A stretch of 34,404 bases of DNA, taken from assembly GCA_018647445.1 (NCBI GenBank), contig JABGTE010000056.1, positions 1 to 34,404 on the forward strand, read 5' to 3'. Position 1 is the stretch's first letter. Each line of letters begins with the position of its first letter. Positions 1-8,343 of the stretch are shown here, one piece after another. A model generated the notes under the pieces. That model had not been told where the DNA came from. It searched no databases and saw nothing but the letters and a program-made list of their open reading frames with translations. A program made the position numbers and the translations under genes. This DNA is from Gammaproteobacteria bacterium. GTDB lineage: Bacteria > Pseudomonadota > Gammaproteobacteria > Pseudomonadales > Azotimanducaceae.

Positions 1-55
1 ACAAGACGCCTAAAGACACCGGTTTTCGGAAGCTTTCGAGATTGAATTGACCCAT
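1..55 (-). CDS. Possible start of a gene downstream of gspN (partial, runs off window)
   Basis: An ATG on the minus strand, 30 bases after the gspN stop, opens a frame that stays open to the window edge and reads MGQFNLESFRKPVSLGVL. No convincing Shine-Dalgarno sequence is visible. A short polar N-terminus running into a hydrophobic stretch would suit an inner-membrane secretion subunit such as GspC, but this is a guess from position after gspN. Only 18 codons can be seen. Confidence 0.25.
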   Translation of the reverse strand, partial: MGQFNLESFRKPVSLGVL

Positions 56-85
56 GAAGACTTAAGCGATTGTGTTTTCGTAAGG

Positions 86-835
86 TTACAGGATTTTTTC
101 TTCAAACAGCAGTGGCTGCGTGAGTTGCATGGCCCCAGGAATCTGCGCGAGGACAAGCAAACGGGGTTGTAATTCGGCGCTGAACCAACCGTCGAGTCCC
201 AACACAAAACGCGCCAGATGGTCCGCATCCCGAGTGAGGTTGAGGGCTGGCGAGCAGGCTTCAAGCTCAAGCTTGGCCTGTAACGGGGGCAGTTGGTACT
301 GAGCAACACTATTGAAGCCATTGAAAGTGATTCGGCCGCCAGACCAAGATAAATCGCCTGCGAGATCGGTTAAGCATTTCTCGGAAGTCGCAGCAAAGCC
401 ATTCTTGAGTGTCACCGATCCTGAAAACTGATGCCCGTAGGCGGCTGCCAGTTGATTGATGTCACTGCTGTTAATCTCACCGTTGAGGTCCTCAATTATA
501 AGAACCTTTTGGTTGGGTATTAGCCGTAGCCTCCCGGTGATCTGATGACCAGGCCCGACTATGCTGATCGTTTGACGCAAGATCATGGCTTCCGGGGAGA
601 GACTCGGCCAGTCCACTTGCCAGGATACACGTGACGGCGGGAAGCCTCGAAACTGCACCATCACATGACCGGCTCTAAGGGAGCCTCTTGGAAGGGCAAC
701 CTTGATATCCTTTGGCAAAGTGAGGCTCGGCTCAATGAGTCGAAACGCAAGGCTCGCCGGCAGAAACCAGGCGGTGGCAACGAGGGCAATCACCGAGGCC
801 AGCAGCCCAGTTGTCACCCATCGGATTAACCCCAT
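86..835 (-). CDS. gspN: Type II secretion system protein N (GspN)
   Basis: This is a protein of about 249 residues, likely an inner-membrane accessory subunit of the type II secretion apparatus. The N-terminus has one membrane anchor (about residues 5-30, TTGLLASVIALVATAWFLPA). It is followed by a soluble periplasmic, beta-rich region with the repeated GspN-type patterns LPRGSLRAGHV, VSWQVDW and DLSWSGGRITF. The ORF track starts 12 codons earlier, but that extension lies inside the upstream gene and is polar and cysteine-containing. The internal ATG at 835 places the anchor at the true N-terminus and gives a 10-base overlap with the preceding gene, so I prefer it. It is the last complete gene of the minus-strand dap block, and further secretion genes probably lie beyond the window. 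The GspN call rests on overall pattern, not on a catalytic motif. Confidence 0.68.
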   Translation of the reverse strand: MGLIRWVTTGLLASVIALVATAWFLPASLAFRLIEPSLTLPKDIKVALPRGSLRAGHVMVQFRGFPPSRVSWQVDWPSLSPEAMILRQTISIVGPGHQITGRLRLIPNQKVLIIEDLNGEINSSDINQLAAAYGHQFSGSVTLKNGFAATSEKCLTDLAGDLSWSGGRITFNGFNSVAQYQLPPLQAKLELEACSPALNLTRDADHLARFVLGLDGWFSAELQPRLLVLAQIPGAMQLTQPLLFEEKIL

Positions 836-1206
836 TGAACTTGCTTTTGAACACCATCGAGGATGCGCCACCAGAGATCCGGCGCGTCGTCCGCTTGTTC
901 CTGCCAGGAATCAATGCTGCAGCGGATTTCACTCGGGAGTTTCGCGCTCAGGGCGAGCGCGAAATCAAGGTCGGTGTCCCAGGTCGAAATATTGGCCTTA
1001 AGCCAGATGCTGGTGAAGGCTTTATAGGCCCTGCTTTGGAGAATCACCGCACTGTTGCCCTGGTCGGTGATGGCCAGGCCTTGATAAAGGCTGGGCGTTT
1101 TGGACCAGCTGACGGCGCCCAGCATTGCAGTGATCGCATCTGCAACGAGATCCAGTTCAGGTGCCTTGATATAAATTTCAAGATCTGGGTAGCGGGTTTT
1201 AGTCAT
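826..1206 (-). CDS. Conserved-looking hypothetical protein between dapE and gspN
   Basis: A 126-residue soluble protein that I do not recognise. It has no signal peptide, membrane segment or cysteine cluster. The sequence mixes acidic and hydrophobic segments (YPDLEIYIKAPELDLVADAI near the start, DAPDLWWRILDGVQ near the end). Its start codon lies inside the end of dapE (the shared ATGACTAA is an 8-base overlap) and its end overlaps gspN by 10 bases. The overlaps at both ends support translation and coupling to both neighbours. It is not GspM, because it lacks the transmembrane anchor of that family. A cytosolic role is likely, but no function can be assigned. Confidence 0.72.
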   Translation of the reverse strand: MTKTRYPDLEIYIKAPELDLVADAITAMLGAVSWSKTPSLYQGLAITDQGNSAVILQSRAYKAFTSIWLKANISTWDTDLDFALALSAKLPSEIRCSIDSWQEQADDAPDLWWRILDGVQKQVQWG

Positions 1207-2368
1207 GACTGCCCACCAAGCGAACTAATAGGTCAGTGTAAATGGTTGTGAGGACTGCAAGATCTTCTACTCGAACGCGTTCGTTGACTTTGTGAATGGT
1301 TTTATTGACGAGTCCAAGTTCAATGAGCTCAATGCCGTAGGGCGCGATAAACCGACCGTCAGAGGTGCCCCCGCCAGTGGATAGGATTACCTCTTGGTCG
1401 GTGATGGCCCGTAAGGTTGCAACAGCTGCATCAATGAGCCGCCCCTTTTCAGTCAGAAAGGGCTCACCTGAAAGTGCCCACGTGATTTCGTAGTCGAGGC
1501 CATGCGCTGTCAAAATCGCTTCCGTTTGACCGATCAGGTCAGCCTGAGTTGAAGCAGATGAGTAGCGGAAATTGAATTCGACCTGGGCGTCACCCGGCAC
1601 AACATTTTGGACGCCCACACCTGCATTGAAGTTAGAGACTTGAAAGGTTGTTGGCGGAAAGAAATCATTGCCTTGGTCCCACTGTTTGCAGGCTAAAGCG
1701 TTAATGGCTGGCATGGCCTGATGGATTGGGTTGACGAGGGTGTCTGGGTAGGCGACGTGGCCGGACTTGCCTCGAATCACCAGATGGGCGTTCAAGGAAC
1801 CGCGACGACCGACTCGAATCATGTCGCCCAAGGTTTGCGCGCTCGAGGGTTCGCCGACAACACAGTAGTCGAAATGAATCTTGGCGTCGGCAAGGGCTTG
1901 CATTACGCGCACTGTGCCGTGCTTTGCTGCGGCCTCTTCATCGCTTGTGATCAGAAAGCCGATCTTGCCGATGAAATCACCTTGTTGGTGGATAAATCGT
2001 TCGCAGGCGATGATCATGGCGGCGAGAGCCGATTTCATGTCAGCGCTACCGCGGCCGTATAACCAGCCGTCTGATACGGTCCCCTCAAAAGGCGGAAAGG
2101 TCCAGTCCGTCAATGGCCCCGCCGGGACCACATCGGTATGACCGGCAAAAACGAGGGTCGGACCCGGTATGCCACTGTCCTTGAGGGCCCAAAAATTCTC
2201 GACATCTGCAAAGGGCATGGGGGTGATATCAAATCCCATAGCGGCTAAACGCTGAATCATCAGGTCCTGACAGCCCTCATCCTTTGGGGACACAGAAGGT
2301 TTTGAAATCAGTGCCTGCGCCAGAGCCAATGTTTCGGTGTCTTTAATTGTCTCGATGGGATTCTTCAT
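1199..2368 (-). CDS. dapE: Succinyl-diaminopimelate desuccinylase
   Basis: DapE hydrolyses N-succinyl-L,L-2,6-diaminopimelate to succinate and L,L-diaminopimelate. This is the desuccinylation step of lysine and peptidoglycan precursor synthesis in the cytosol. The 389-residue protein is a complete M20-family dizinc enzyme of usual length. Metal-binding motifs are visible: FAGHTDVVPAG (His77), YGRGSADMKS (Asp110), the glutamate pair in SDEEAAAKHGT, the CVVGEPSS segment, and a late IHKVNER histidine. The lid/dimerisation domain follows GRRGSLNAHLVIRGKSGHVAYP, with GGTSDGRFI near the C-terminus. It lies 4 bases after dapD and overlaps the next small gene by 8 bases. With dapC and dapD upstream, three steps of the succinylase branch are contiguous. 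Confidence 0.97.
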   Translation of the reverse strand: MKNPIETIKDTETLALAQALISKPSVSPKDEGCQDLMIQRLAAMGFDITPMPFADVENFWALKDSGIPGPTLVFAGHTDVVPAGPLTDWTFPPFEGTVSDGWLYGRGSADMKSALAAMIIACERFIHQQGDFIGKIGFLITSDEEAAAKHGTVRVMQALADAKIHFDYCVVGEPSSAQTLGDMIRVGRRGSLNAHLVIRGKSGHVAYPDTLVNPIHQAMPAINALACKQWDQGNDFFPPTTFQVSNFNAGVGVQNVVPGDAQVEFNFRYSSASTQADLIGQTEAILTAHGLDYEITWALSGEPFLTEKGRLIDAAVATLRAITDQEVILSTGGGTSDGRFIAPYGIELIELGLVNKTIHKVNERVRVEDLAVLTTIYTDLLVRLVGSHD

Positions 2369-2372
2369 CCGA

Positions 2373-3389
2373 TTAATTGTGTTGATGCAGTTGGGCGTTC
2401 AACGCAATGGCTTGGCGATTGGTCCGGCATTGCACGACGCCGGTTTGAGAATGACGGATAAACAGTAAATCACTTAGACCGTTGAGTTCTCGCGCTTTGA
2501 GCGTTTTAACGGTTTCGCCGTTTTCATCCAACAGGCTGACCTGAGTGCCGGGTGTAATATACAGGCCGGCTTCTATGGTGCAACGATCACCAAGCGAGAT
2601 GCCGGTCCCGGCATTGGCGCTGATCAAACAATCCTCACCGATGGTGATGACATGATTACCGCCGCCAGACAAGGTGCCAGCCGTTGAGGCGCTGCCGCCA
2701 AGGTCAGTGCCTTTGGCGACAAAAACGCCTTGCGAGATTCTGCCTTCGACCATGTTGGGTCCTTCGGTTCCAGCATTAAAGTTGACAAAGCCCTCGTGCA
2801 TAACGGTTGTGCCCGCACCAAGGTACGCGCCCAAACGGACTCTTGCCGAATCGGCGATCCGCACCCCCTCGGGTACAACATAGTTGGTTAGCTTGGGAAA
2901 TTTATCGAGGCTCGTGACCTCTAAATGGCGTCCTTCAACGCGGGCCGATAACATCGCATCTGGCAAGGCTGATAGTGCCATTGGACCCTCCGAGGTCCAG
3001 GCGATATTAGGCAGAGCGGCATAGATACCGTCTAGATTGAGACTGTTGGGTCGCGTTAAGCCATGGGATAGTAAATGAAGTTTCAGATAGGCCGCGGGGG
3101 TCGATGTGATCGGACCATCCGTTTTTAACCAAGTCAGGACACAAGGCTTTTGGCTATTTTGAAGGGCCTTGAGTAAACCAAGTTGTTCCGGATTCTCAAT
3201 GCAGTCGCACAGAGCTGATCGTGCGGCCTCATCGAGGGGGAGTACGCCTTCGCTCGCTGAGAAATCGATAACTTTGCCGAAGCTTTCGATCAAGTCTGGG
3301 CTGGGCTGCAGCAGTGGGCGAGGATAAAAGACCTCAAGCCAAGCATCCTCTACATTCTTAGTCCCGATCCCAATTCCAATACTAAACAT
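2373..3389 (-). CDS. dapD: 2,3,4,5-tetrahydropyridine-2,6-dicarboxylate N-succinyltransferase, long form
   Basis: DapD transfers succinyl from succinyl-CoA to tetrahydrodipicolinate, the committed step of the succinylase lysine/DAP pathway. At 338 residues it matches the longer Pseudomonas-type DapD rather than the roughly 274-residue E. coli type. The N-terminal half is a helical/mixed domain. From about residue 175 a left-handed beta-helix is clear from hexapeptide repeats (VRIADSARVRLGAYLGAGTT, GVFVAKGTDLGGSAST, ITIGEDCLISANAGTGISLG). The ATG start is preceded by TTGGAG at good spacing. It sits 68 bases after dapC and 4 bases before dapE. The 68-base gap is the only real break in this block. 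It has room for a secondary promoter, but none is convincing. Confidence 0.95.
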   Translation of the reverse strand: MFSIGIGIGTKNVEDAWLEVFYPRPLLQPSPDLIESFGKVIDFSASEGVLPLDEAARSALCDCIENPEQLGLLKALQNSQKPCVLTWLKTDGPITSTPAAYLKLHLLSHGLTRPNSLNLDGIYAALPNIAWTSEGPMALSALPDAMLSARVEGRHLEVTSLDKFPKLTNYVVPEGVRIADSARVRLGAYLGAGTTVMHEGFVNFNAGTEGPNMVEGRISQGVFVAKGTDLGGSASTAGTLSGGGNHVITIGEDCLISANAGTGISLGDRCTIEAGLYITPGTQVSLLDENGETVKTLKARELNGLSDLLFIRHSQTGVVQCRTNRQAIALNAQLHQHN

Positions 3390-3457
3390 AATGTCTCCAA
3401 CCCCTCAGGGCGCTTGCGGTCAAAAAAACCGGAGTATGACTGGTTTGACGCGAATTT

Positions 3458-4657
3458 TCAGCTAAGCGCTTGAAAACACGATTTAATTCGTTCGGCAGCC
3501 TCAATGCAGGCGGATTGCTCCGCGACGAGCGCAATTCGGACACGTCCTGCCCCCGGGTTTACGCCGTTGACTGCTCGAGACAAATATTGGCCCGGTAACA
3601 CCTTAACGTTGCAGAGGCGCATGAGGTTCTGCGTAAATTGTTCATCATCAATGGGTGTCTCAGGCCATAAATAGAAGCTTGCGGCGGGGGCTGTGATCGG
3701 CCAAACAGGCGCAAGGGTTTGAATAAACGCTTGGGTTTTTGTTCGATACAAGGCGCGATTAAGAATAACGTGGTCTTCGTCCGACCAAGCCAGCGCGCTC
3801 AGTTTTTGCGTGTGCACGGGCATCGCACTGCCATGATAGGTCCGGTACAGCAAAAATTGTCGGATCAGGTCCGCATCACCAGCGGCATAACCGGACCGCA
3901 GGCCAGGCAGGTTTGAGCGTTTTGATAAGCTATTGAAGGCAAGGCATTGTTTAAAGTCGGTATTGCCCATGGCGGCCGCTGCCTGAAGAAGGCCCACGGG
4001 AGGGGATGCTTCGTCGGCATAGATCTCGGAGTAACATTCGTCAGCAATGAGGATGACGTCATGCTCTATCGCTTTGCGAATCAGGTTCTGTAGATCTTGC
4101 TCTGTCATCAATGCGCCATGCGGATTGCCGGGATTACACAGGTATAACATCCCCACGCGCGCCCAGGTTTCATCATCAATTTCGTTAAAATTGGGTTTGA
4201 AACCCTGGCTGGGGGGGCAGTCGATGTAATGTGGCGTAGTTCCTGCCAGCAGGGCGGCGCCTTCGTAAATTTGGTAGAAAGGGTTTGGGAGTAAGGTCAG
4301 CGGCTTTGTTTGAGGCCGACTCAAAGCTTGCGCGACGGCAAATAGGGCTTCACGGGTTCCATTCACCGGCAGTATCTGATGATCGGGGTCAGGGTGGGCG
4401 GGCGAAAAACGATTGCGGAGAAACCCGGCTATGGCATGCCTAAGTTGATCGGTGCCTTTGGTTGGTGGATACGTTTTTAAGCTTTGCTTCGCCATGTCGC
4501 CCTGTTTTAAAAACTCGATAAGGAACTCAGGGGGTTCATGTTGTGGCTCACCCATTGCGAGCGAGATGAAGCGCTGGTCAGCGGGTTGCACCGACTTCAA
4601 TAACTGATTTAAGCGATCGAAGGGGTAGGGGTTTAATCGGGCCAAATTGGGATTCAT
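3458..4657 (-). CDS. dapC: Succinyldiaminopimelate transaminase (DapC type)
   Basis: A 399-residue fold-type I PLP aminotransferase. It should convert N-succinyl-2-amino-6-ketopimelate to N-succinyl-diaminopimelate using glutamate. Typical elements are present: LPVNGTREALF for phosphate binding, YLCNPGNPHGALM, the aspartate in LIADECYSEIY that contacts the PLP nitrogen, and the Schiff-base lysine in NSLSKRSNLPGLRSGY. The C-terminal substrate-carboxylate arginine is in GAGRVRIALV. The start ATG overlaps the glnD stop (ATGA). Position between glnD and dapD is the main reason to choose DapC over a generic class I/II aminotransferase. Confidence 0.93.
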   Translation of the reverse strand: MNPNLARLNPYPFDRLNQLLKSVQPADQRFISLAMGEPQHEPPEFLIEFLKQGDMAKQSLKTYPPTKGTDQLRHAIAGFLRNRFSPAHPDPDHQILPVNGTREALFAVAQALSRPQTKPLTLLPNPFYQIYEGAALLAGTTPHYIDCPPSQGFKPNFNEIDDETWARVGMLYLCNPGNPHGALMTEQDLQNLIRKAIEHDVILIADECYSEIYADEASPPVGLLQAAAAMGNTDFKQCLAFNSLSKRSNLPGLRSGYAAGDADLIRQFLLYRTYHGSAMPVHTQKLSALAWSDEDHVILNRALYRTKTQAFIQTLAPVWPITAPAASFYLWPETPIDDEQFTQNLMRLCNVKVLPGQYLSRAVNGVNPGAGRVRIALVAEQSACIEAAERIKSCFQALS

Positions 4658-7356
4658 GCAGAAATCCTTTGAATGTGCTGGTCGAGTTCAGCTTGAATCG
4701 ATTTCGAGAGCTGGGCCTCAGCATCGGGATCGTTCATTGGTAACCCACTGCGGGTAACAATGTGGAAGACGTCCTCTACGCGTTCACCGAGGGTTGTGAT
4801 TTTAGCGGCCTGAATCTGAATGTGGTGGGCCTGAAAGACTCGGGCCAGCTTCGCCAGTAATCCAGGTCGGTCTGCGGCAACAACCTCGAGCACAGTGAAG
4901 GATTCATTGGCGCGGGAGTCGATCGAAATTTGGGTTCGAGCGTTAAATTCTTTCAGAATTCTAGGCGTGCGACGGGCGGAGACTTTAAAGTCATCGCCTG
5001 CCTTAATTGCTTGGTTGATGGTCTGGCGAACACTATTCAGCCTGTTCTCACGGCTCTGCTGGCTCAGCGGTTGGGTCTCGAGCACGTCGAAGGTGTAGTC
5101 TGTTCGACCTTTGGTATTGCCAGGTATGCGAGCATCAACGATGTTCATGCCTAATTGGTCAAAGGCGGACACAATGGCAAAAAATAGTGGTTGATCCGAT
5201 GGCAGATGAATAAAAACATGCGTCACGCCCGAATCGGTTGTGAGCCGTGATTGGCTGTCTTCGATGAGAATGAGCGGCCCGGTTGCAGGATCATAAGCGT
5301 CGAGGGATTCGGTATGGTTAATGATGTTGAGCTCTGATTCGCGCAGGAAGTAGTCATCGTCTAGGCCTGCCCACAGTGCGCGCACGCGGTCGATTGCGAT
5401 GCCTTTCGCGGTGAGTTTGGCGCTTGCGCGCAATTGCACTTGGGCTAAGTAGTCTTCTCGATCGATCATATTGTCAACGCCAAGCCGTAGGACTCTTTTC
5501 GTCTCGAGGTAGAGTTGGCTCATTAGGGAGTCACGCCAGCTATTCCAAAGCGTTGGGTTGGTGGCATTGATGTCCGCTACAGTCAGGGCGTAGAGGTAAT
5601 CTAGTCTGACCTGGTCCCCCATTTGTTCAGCAAAGTCTCGGACCACATCCGGGTCGAAAATATCTTTGCGTTGGGCTGTTGTCGACATGAGTAGGTGGTT
5701 TTTGACCAGCCAGCAAACTAAATTGGTATCCCAAGTTCCCAATTGGTGACGGACACAAAAAGCGCTTGCGATATCAATACCCAGCTCTGAATGATCGCCA
5801 CCTTTGCCTTTCGCAAGGTCATGGAAAAAGCCTGCAATGTATAGCAGTTCAATTTTCGGCAAACGATGATGAATGTGCGCGGCGATAGGGAACTCTTGCT
5901 GCTGATTTTTATAACGGAACCGCCGCATGTTGCGAACGACCTGTAAGGTATGCGCATCAACGGTATAAATGTGAAATAAATCGAACTGCATTTGCCCTAC
6001 AACACGTTCAAATTCCGGCAAGTAGGCGCCCAGAATACCGTAGCGATTCATTCGACTAAGTTGGGAAAAAAGATGGTGTTCAACCCGCAGCAGGTTCAAA
6101 AACAGGGTGGTTGCAATATTGCTCTGCCTGAACGCATCATCGATTTGTGCGGCAGATGTTTGAGCCTGCCGAATGGTACTCGCTCGAATGCCTTTGAGCT
6201 CGGGTGTTTCGCCCAGGATAACGAACATCTCAAGTAAAGCCTCGGGATTGCGCTCAAATATATCGGCTTGGGTGACTTCCAAGTAGTGGTTATTGGTTTG
6301 AAATCGCTCATTGATTTGGATGGGTTTGGTTCGTCTGCCACCCTGAACAACTTGCTCATCGAAATCCTGAAGGATGAGCTCATTGATCGTGCTGACGGAC
6401 TTTGCAAAACGATAGTAATCTTGCATGAATTGCTCAACCGCCAGTTGCGCGCCATCGTGATAACCCAATGCGAGGGCTACTTTTCTTTGATTGTCAAAAA
6501 ACAACCGGTTTTCATCCCGGCCAAGGAGATCGTGCAGCACGAAGCGGACTTTCCAAAGAAAAGCGCGGGCATCTATGATCTTATCGGCTTCTTCAGGCTC
6601 CAAAAAATTCGCGTCTACGAGCGCGTTAAACGCGCTGGTTTGATGGTGAAACTGAGCAATCCATAAGATCGTCTGGATATCCCGAAGTCCGCCAGGCGCG
6701 GTTTTTAAATTGGGCTCCAAGCTGTATTCGGTGTGATTGGACTTGGCATGTCGGTCTTGCTGCTCAGTATATTTGGCTTGGAAGAAGCTCTTGGTCTTCC
6801 AGCCGGTTTTGGGTCGTAACTTTAAGCGCAATTGTTGAAGAAGGTGCTGTGCGCCACAAACTGCTCTTGCGTCTAGCAGGGCGGTCATGATGGTTACATC
6901 GTGTTTAGCTTGATGAAGGGACTCTTTGACCGATCGAACGCTGTGCCCAACTTCCAAACCAATATCCCAAAGCAGGGCAAGGAAGGATTGAATGTTTGAG
7001 CTATGGTGTTGCGCGTTGGCTCGTTCAATGAGGATCAGGAGATCAATGTCAGAATTAGGCAACAGCTCACCGCGACCATAACCGCCGACGGCAACCAACG
7101 AAATCCTGCTTTTTCTCAGGCTTGACAAATTTTCGTCCCAGCTGAAGCGTTGCCAGCAAAGGCTCAAGATGTGATCGATAAACGCAGCACGGGCTTTGAT
7201 CAACTGCGAAACGCACACCCCATTGTCGAAGTCCGTGTGCTGTTGTGCTCGAAAATCAGCCAGTGCAGACTTTAAGATGGGTAGGGGAGTCTTGCTCGCA
7301 GCAACCGCGTGAGCCAGTGCCGCAAAATCCGGACTAACCGACTCGAGGGAGATCAT
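4654..7356 (-). CDS. glnD: Bifunctional [protein-PII] uridylyltransferase / uridylyl-removing enzyme
   Basis: GlnD adds UMP to PII proteins when glutamine is low and removes it when glutamine is high, so it is the primary nitrogen sensor. The 900-residue protein has the full architecture. The nucleotidyltransferase domain has VAVGGYGRGELLPNSDIDLL (about residues 88-107), followed by the linker motif EPNLKTAPGGLRDIQTI. A metal-dependent HD domain, AGFFHDLAKGKGGDHSELG, lies near residue 510. Two C-terminal ACT domains lie near 700-760 (HVFIHLPSDQPLFFAIVSAF) and 815-890 (LEVVAADRPGLLAKLARVF). Active-site residues in both catalytic domains appear intact. The start overlaps map by 23 bases and the stop overlaps dapC by 4. 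No Shine-Dalgarno is evident, so translation is probably coupled to map. Confidence 0.97.
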   Translation of the reverse strand: MISLESVSPDFAALAHAVAASKTPLPILKSALADFRAQQHTDFDNGVCVSQLIKARAAFIDHILSLCWQRFSWDENLSSLRKSRISLVAVGGYGRGELLPNSDIDLLILIERANAQHHSSNIQSFLALLWDIGLEVGHSVRSVKESLHQAKHDVTIMTALLDARAVCGAQHLLQQLRLKLRPKTGWKTKSFFQAKYTEQQDRHAKSNHTEYSLEPNLKTAPGGLRDIQTILWIAQFHHQTSAFNALVDANFLEPEEADKIIDARAFLWKVRFVLHDLLGRDENRLFFDNQRKVALALGYHDGAQLAVEQFMQDYYRFAKSVSTINELILQDFDEQVVQGGRRTKPIQINERFQTNNHYLEVTQADIFERNPEALLEMFVILGETPELKGIRASTIRQAQTSAAQIDDAFRQSNIATTLFLNLLRVEHHLFSQLSRMNRYGILGAYLPEFERVVGQMQFDLFHIYTVDAHTLQVVRNMRRFRYKNQQQEFPIAAHIHHRLPKIELLYIAGFFHDLAKGKGGDHSELGIDIASAFCVRHQLGTWDTNLVCWLVKNHLLMSTTAQRKDIFDPDVVRDFAEQMGDQVRLDYLYALTVADINATNPTLWNSWRDSLMSQLYLETKRVLRLGVDNMIDREDYLAQVQLRASAKLTAKGIAIDRVRALWAGLDDDYFLRESELNIINHTESLDAYDPATGPLILIEDSQSRLTTDSGVTHVFIHLPSDQPLFFAIVSAFDQLGMNIVDARIPGNTKGRTDYTFDVLETQPLSQQSRENRLNSVRQTINQAIKAGDDFKVSARRTPRILKEFNARTQISIDSRANESFTVLEVVAADRPGLLAKLARVFQAHHIQIQAAKITTLGERVEDVFHIVTRSGLPMNDPDAEAQLSKSIQAELDQHIQRISA

Positions 7357-8113
7357 CGTCGCTACGGTGAGTCAGGATTTCATAGCCCGTATCGGTTACC
7401 AAGATAGTATGTTCCCACTGCGCGGTTAATTGATGATCTTTGGTCACTACGGTCCATTGATCGGGGAGCAGCTTCACGGCCGCCTTGCCGGCATTAATCA
7501 TAGGCTCGATGGTGAAAATCATTCCGGGCTGCAGTGTCATACCCGTTCCTGCCCGGCCGTAATGTAGTACCTGAGGCTCATCGTGAAATACGCGACCGAT
7601 GCCGTGACCGCAGTATTCGCGAACGATTGAGAACCGGTGCTTTTCCGCAAAGCCTTGAATAGCACAGCCAATGTCTCCCAGTTGCGCGCCAGGCTTAACC
7701 GCTGCAATACCAAGGTTTAGGCTCTGCTTACAGGTCTGGACTAGGCGTTCGCCGCGAACCGTGCCATTACCCACAACGAATGTTTTGCTGGTGTCGCCGT
7801 GAAAGCCGTCCTTGATGAGGGTTACATCAATATTAATAATATCGCCATCTTTTAAAATTTTTTCATCCGATGGGATACCGTGGCATACAACGTGATTAAC
7901 CGATGTGCAGATGGACTTCGGGAATCCTCGGTAGTTAAGCGGTGCCGGCGTCGCTTTTTGGTGATCAATGGTATAGCGGTGGCAGATCCGGTCAAGCTCG
8001 CCCGTGCTGACTCCTGGGGTGATATGTGCGGCGATCATTTCCAGCTGTTCTGCCGCCAGAGCGCCAACTACACGCATTTTTTCAATCTCTGCCGCTGTTT
8101 TGATGTTGACCAC
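7334..8113 (-). CDS. map: Type I methionine aminopeptidase
   Basis: It removes the initiator methionine from nascent proteins with small second residues, acting at the ribosome. The 259-residue protein has all five metal ligands in the spacing known for the E. coli enzyme: Asp96 (NIDVTLI), Asp107 (FHGDTSKTF), His170 (YCGHGIG), Glu203 (FTIEPMINAG) and Glu234 (QWEHTILV). His79 in VVCHGIPS is the conserved substrate-binding histidine. The start codon is GTG at 8113, preceded by a strong AAAGGAGG at 5-base spacing. It is divergent from rpsB, as in many gammaproteobacteria, and is the first gene of the long minus-strand block. Confidence 0.97.
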   Translation of the reverse strand: MVNIKTAAEIEKMRVVGALAAEQLEMIAAHITPGVSTGELDRICHRYTIDHQKATPAPLNYRGFPKSICTSVNHVVCHGIPSDEKILKDGDIINIDVTLIKDGFHGDTSKTFVVGNGTVRGERLVQTCKQSLNLGIAAVKPGAQLGDIGCAIQGFAEKHRFSIVREYCGHGIGRVFHDEPQVLHYGRAGTGMTLQPGMIFTIEPMINAGKAAVKLLPDQWTVVTKDHQLTAQWEHTILVTDTGYEILTHRSDDDLPRVG

Positions 8114-8137
8114 GATCGCCTCCTTTTACGAAGCAGC

Positions 8138-8146
8138 AGTATAACA
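8138..8146 (-). promoter_or_regulatory. Extended -10 promoter for map
   Basis: Read on the minus strand, TGTTATACT is an extended -10 element (TGn + TATACT). It lies about 25 bases upstream of the map GTG and its strong ribosome binding site. No good -35 hexamer is seen at 16-18 bases, which is usual for extended -10 promoters. It would serve map-glnD-dapC-dapD-dapE and onwards. Confidence 0.55.
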
Positions 8147-8175
8147 GGCGGCTAGCGCTATGGCAGGCTAAATCA

Positions 8176-8204
8176 TTGGTTTAATGCGTCAAATATGGTA
8201 TAAA
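8176..8204 (+). promoter_or_regulatory. rpsB promoter with GC-rich discriminator
   Basis: TTGGTT and TATAAA are separated by exactly 17 bases. The -10 is followed at once by GCGCGCCGCGG, a GC-rich discriminator typical of ribosomal-protein and rRNA promoters under stringent (ppGpp/DksA) control. It is placed about 140 bases before rpsB, leaving a long leader. Regulation by ppGpp is inference from the discriminator. Confidence 0.7.
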
Positions 8205-8210
8205 GCGCGC

Positions 8211-8343
8211 CGCGGAAACGTAAATCGGGGTGAAAGCAAACGCCTTCATCTTAAATCAGCACATACATCGTCACGGATTGCGGGTGCCTTCGGGTTGCAG
8301 TCTGGGATGTGTGGAAGCCCAACCCATACAAATTGGAGACATC
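8211..8343 (+). promoter_or_regulatory. Structured rpsB leader, likely S2 autoregulatory site
   Basis: This is the roughly 130-base untranslated leader between the promoter and the rpsB ATG. It contains a hairpin at 8275-8303 with GGATTGC pairing to GCAGTCT. Inside it, GCC and GGT flank a TTCG tetraloop. A GGAG ribosome binding site lies 5 bases before ATG. In E. coli and relatives the rpsB leader is a conserved structure through which ribosomal protein S2 represses its own operon. Matching structure and position suggest the same here, but I have not aligned it to the known leader. The ORF-track extension of rpsB into this region is not considered coding. Confidence 0.55.

Noticed and set aside
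8230-8343. ORF-track extension of rpsB by 38 residues
   Set aside because: It lies in the structured leader, and GGAG with the standard [13 protein letters not shown] start sits at 8344.
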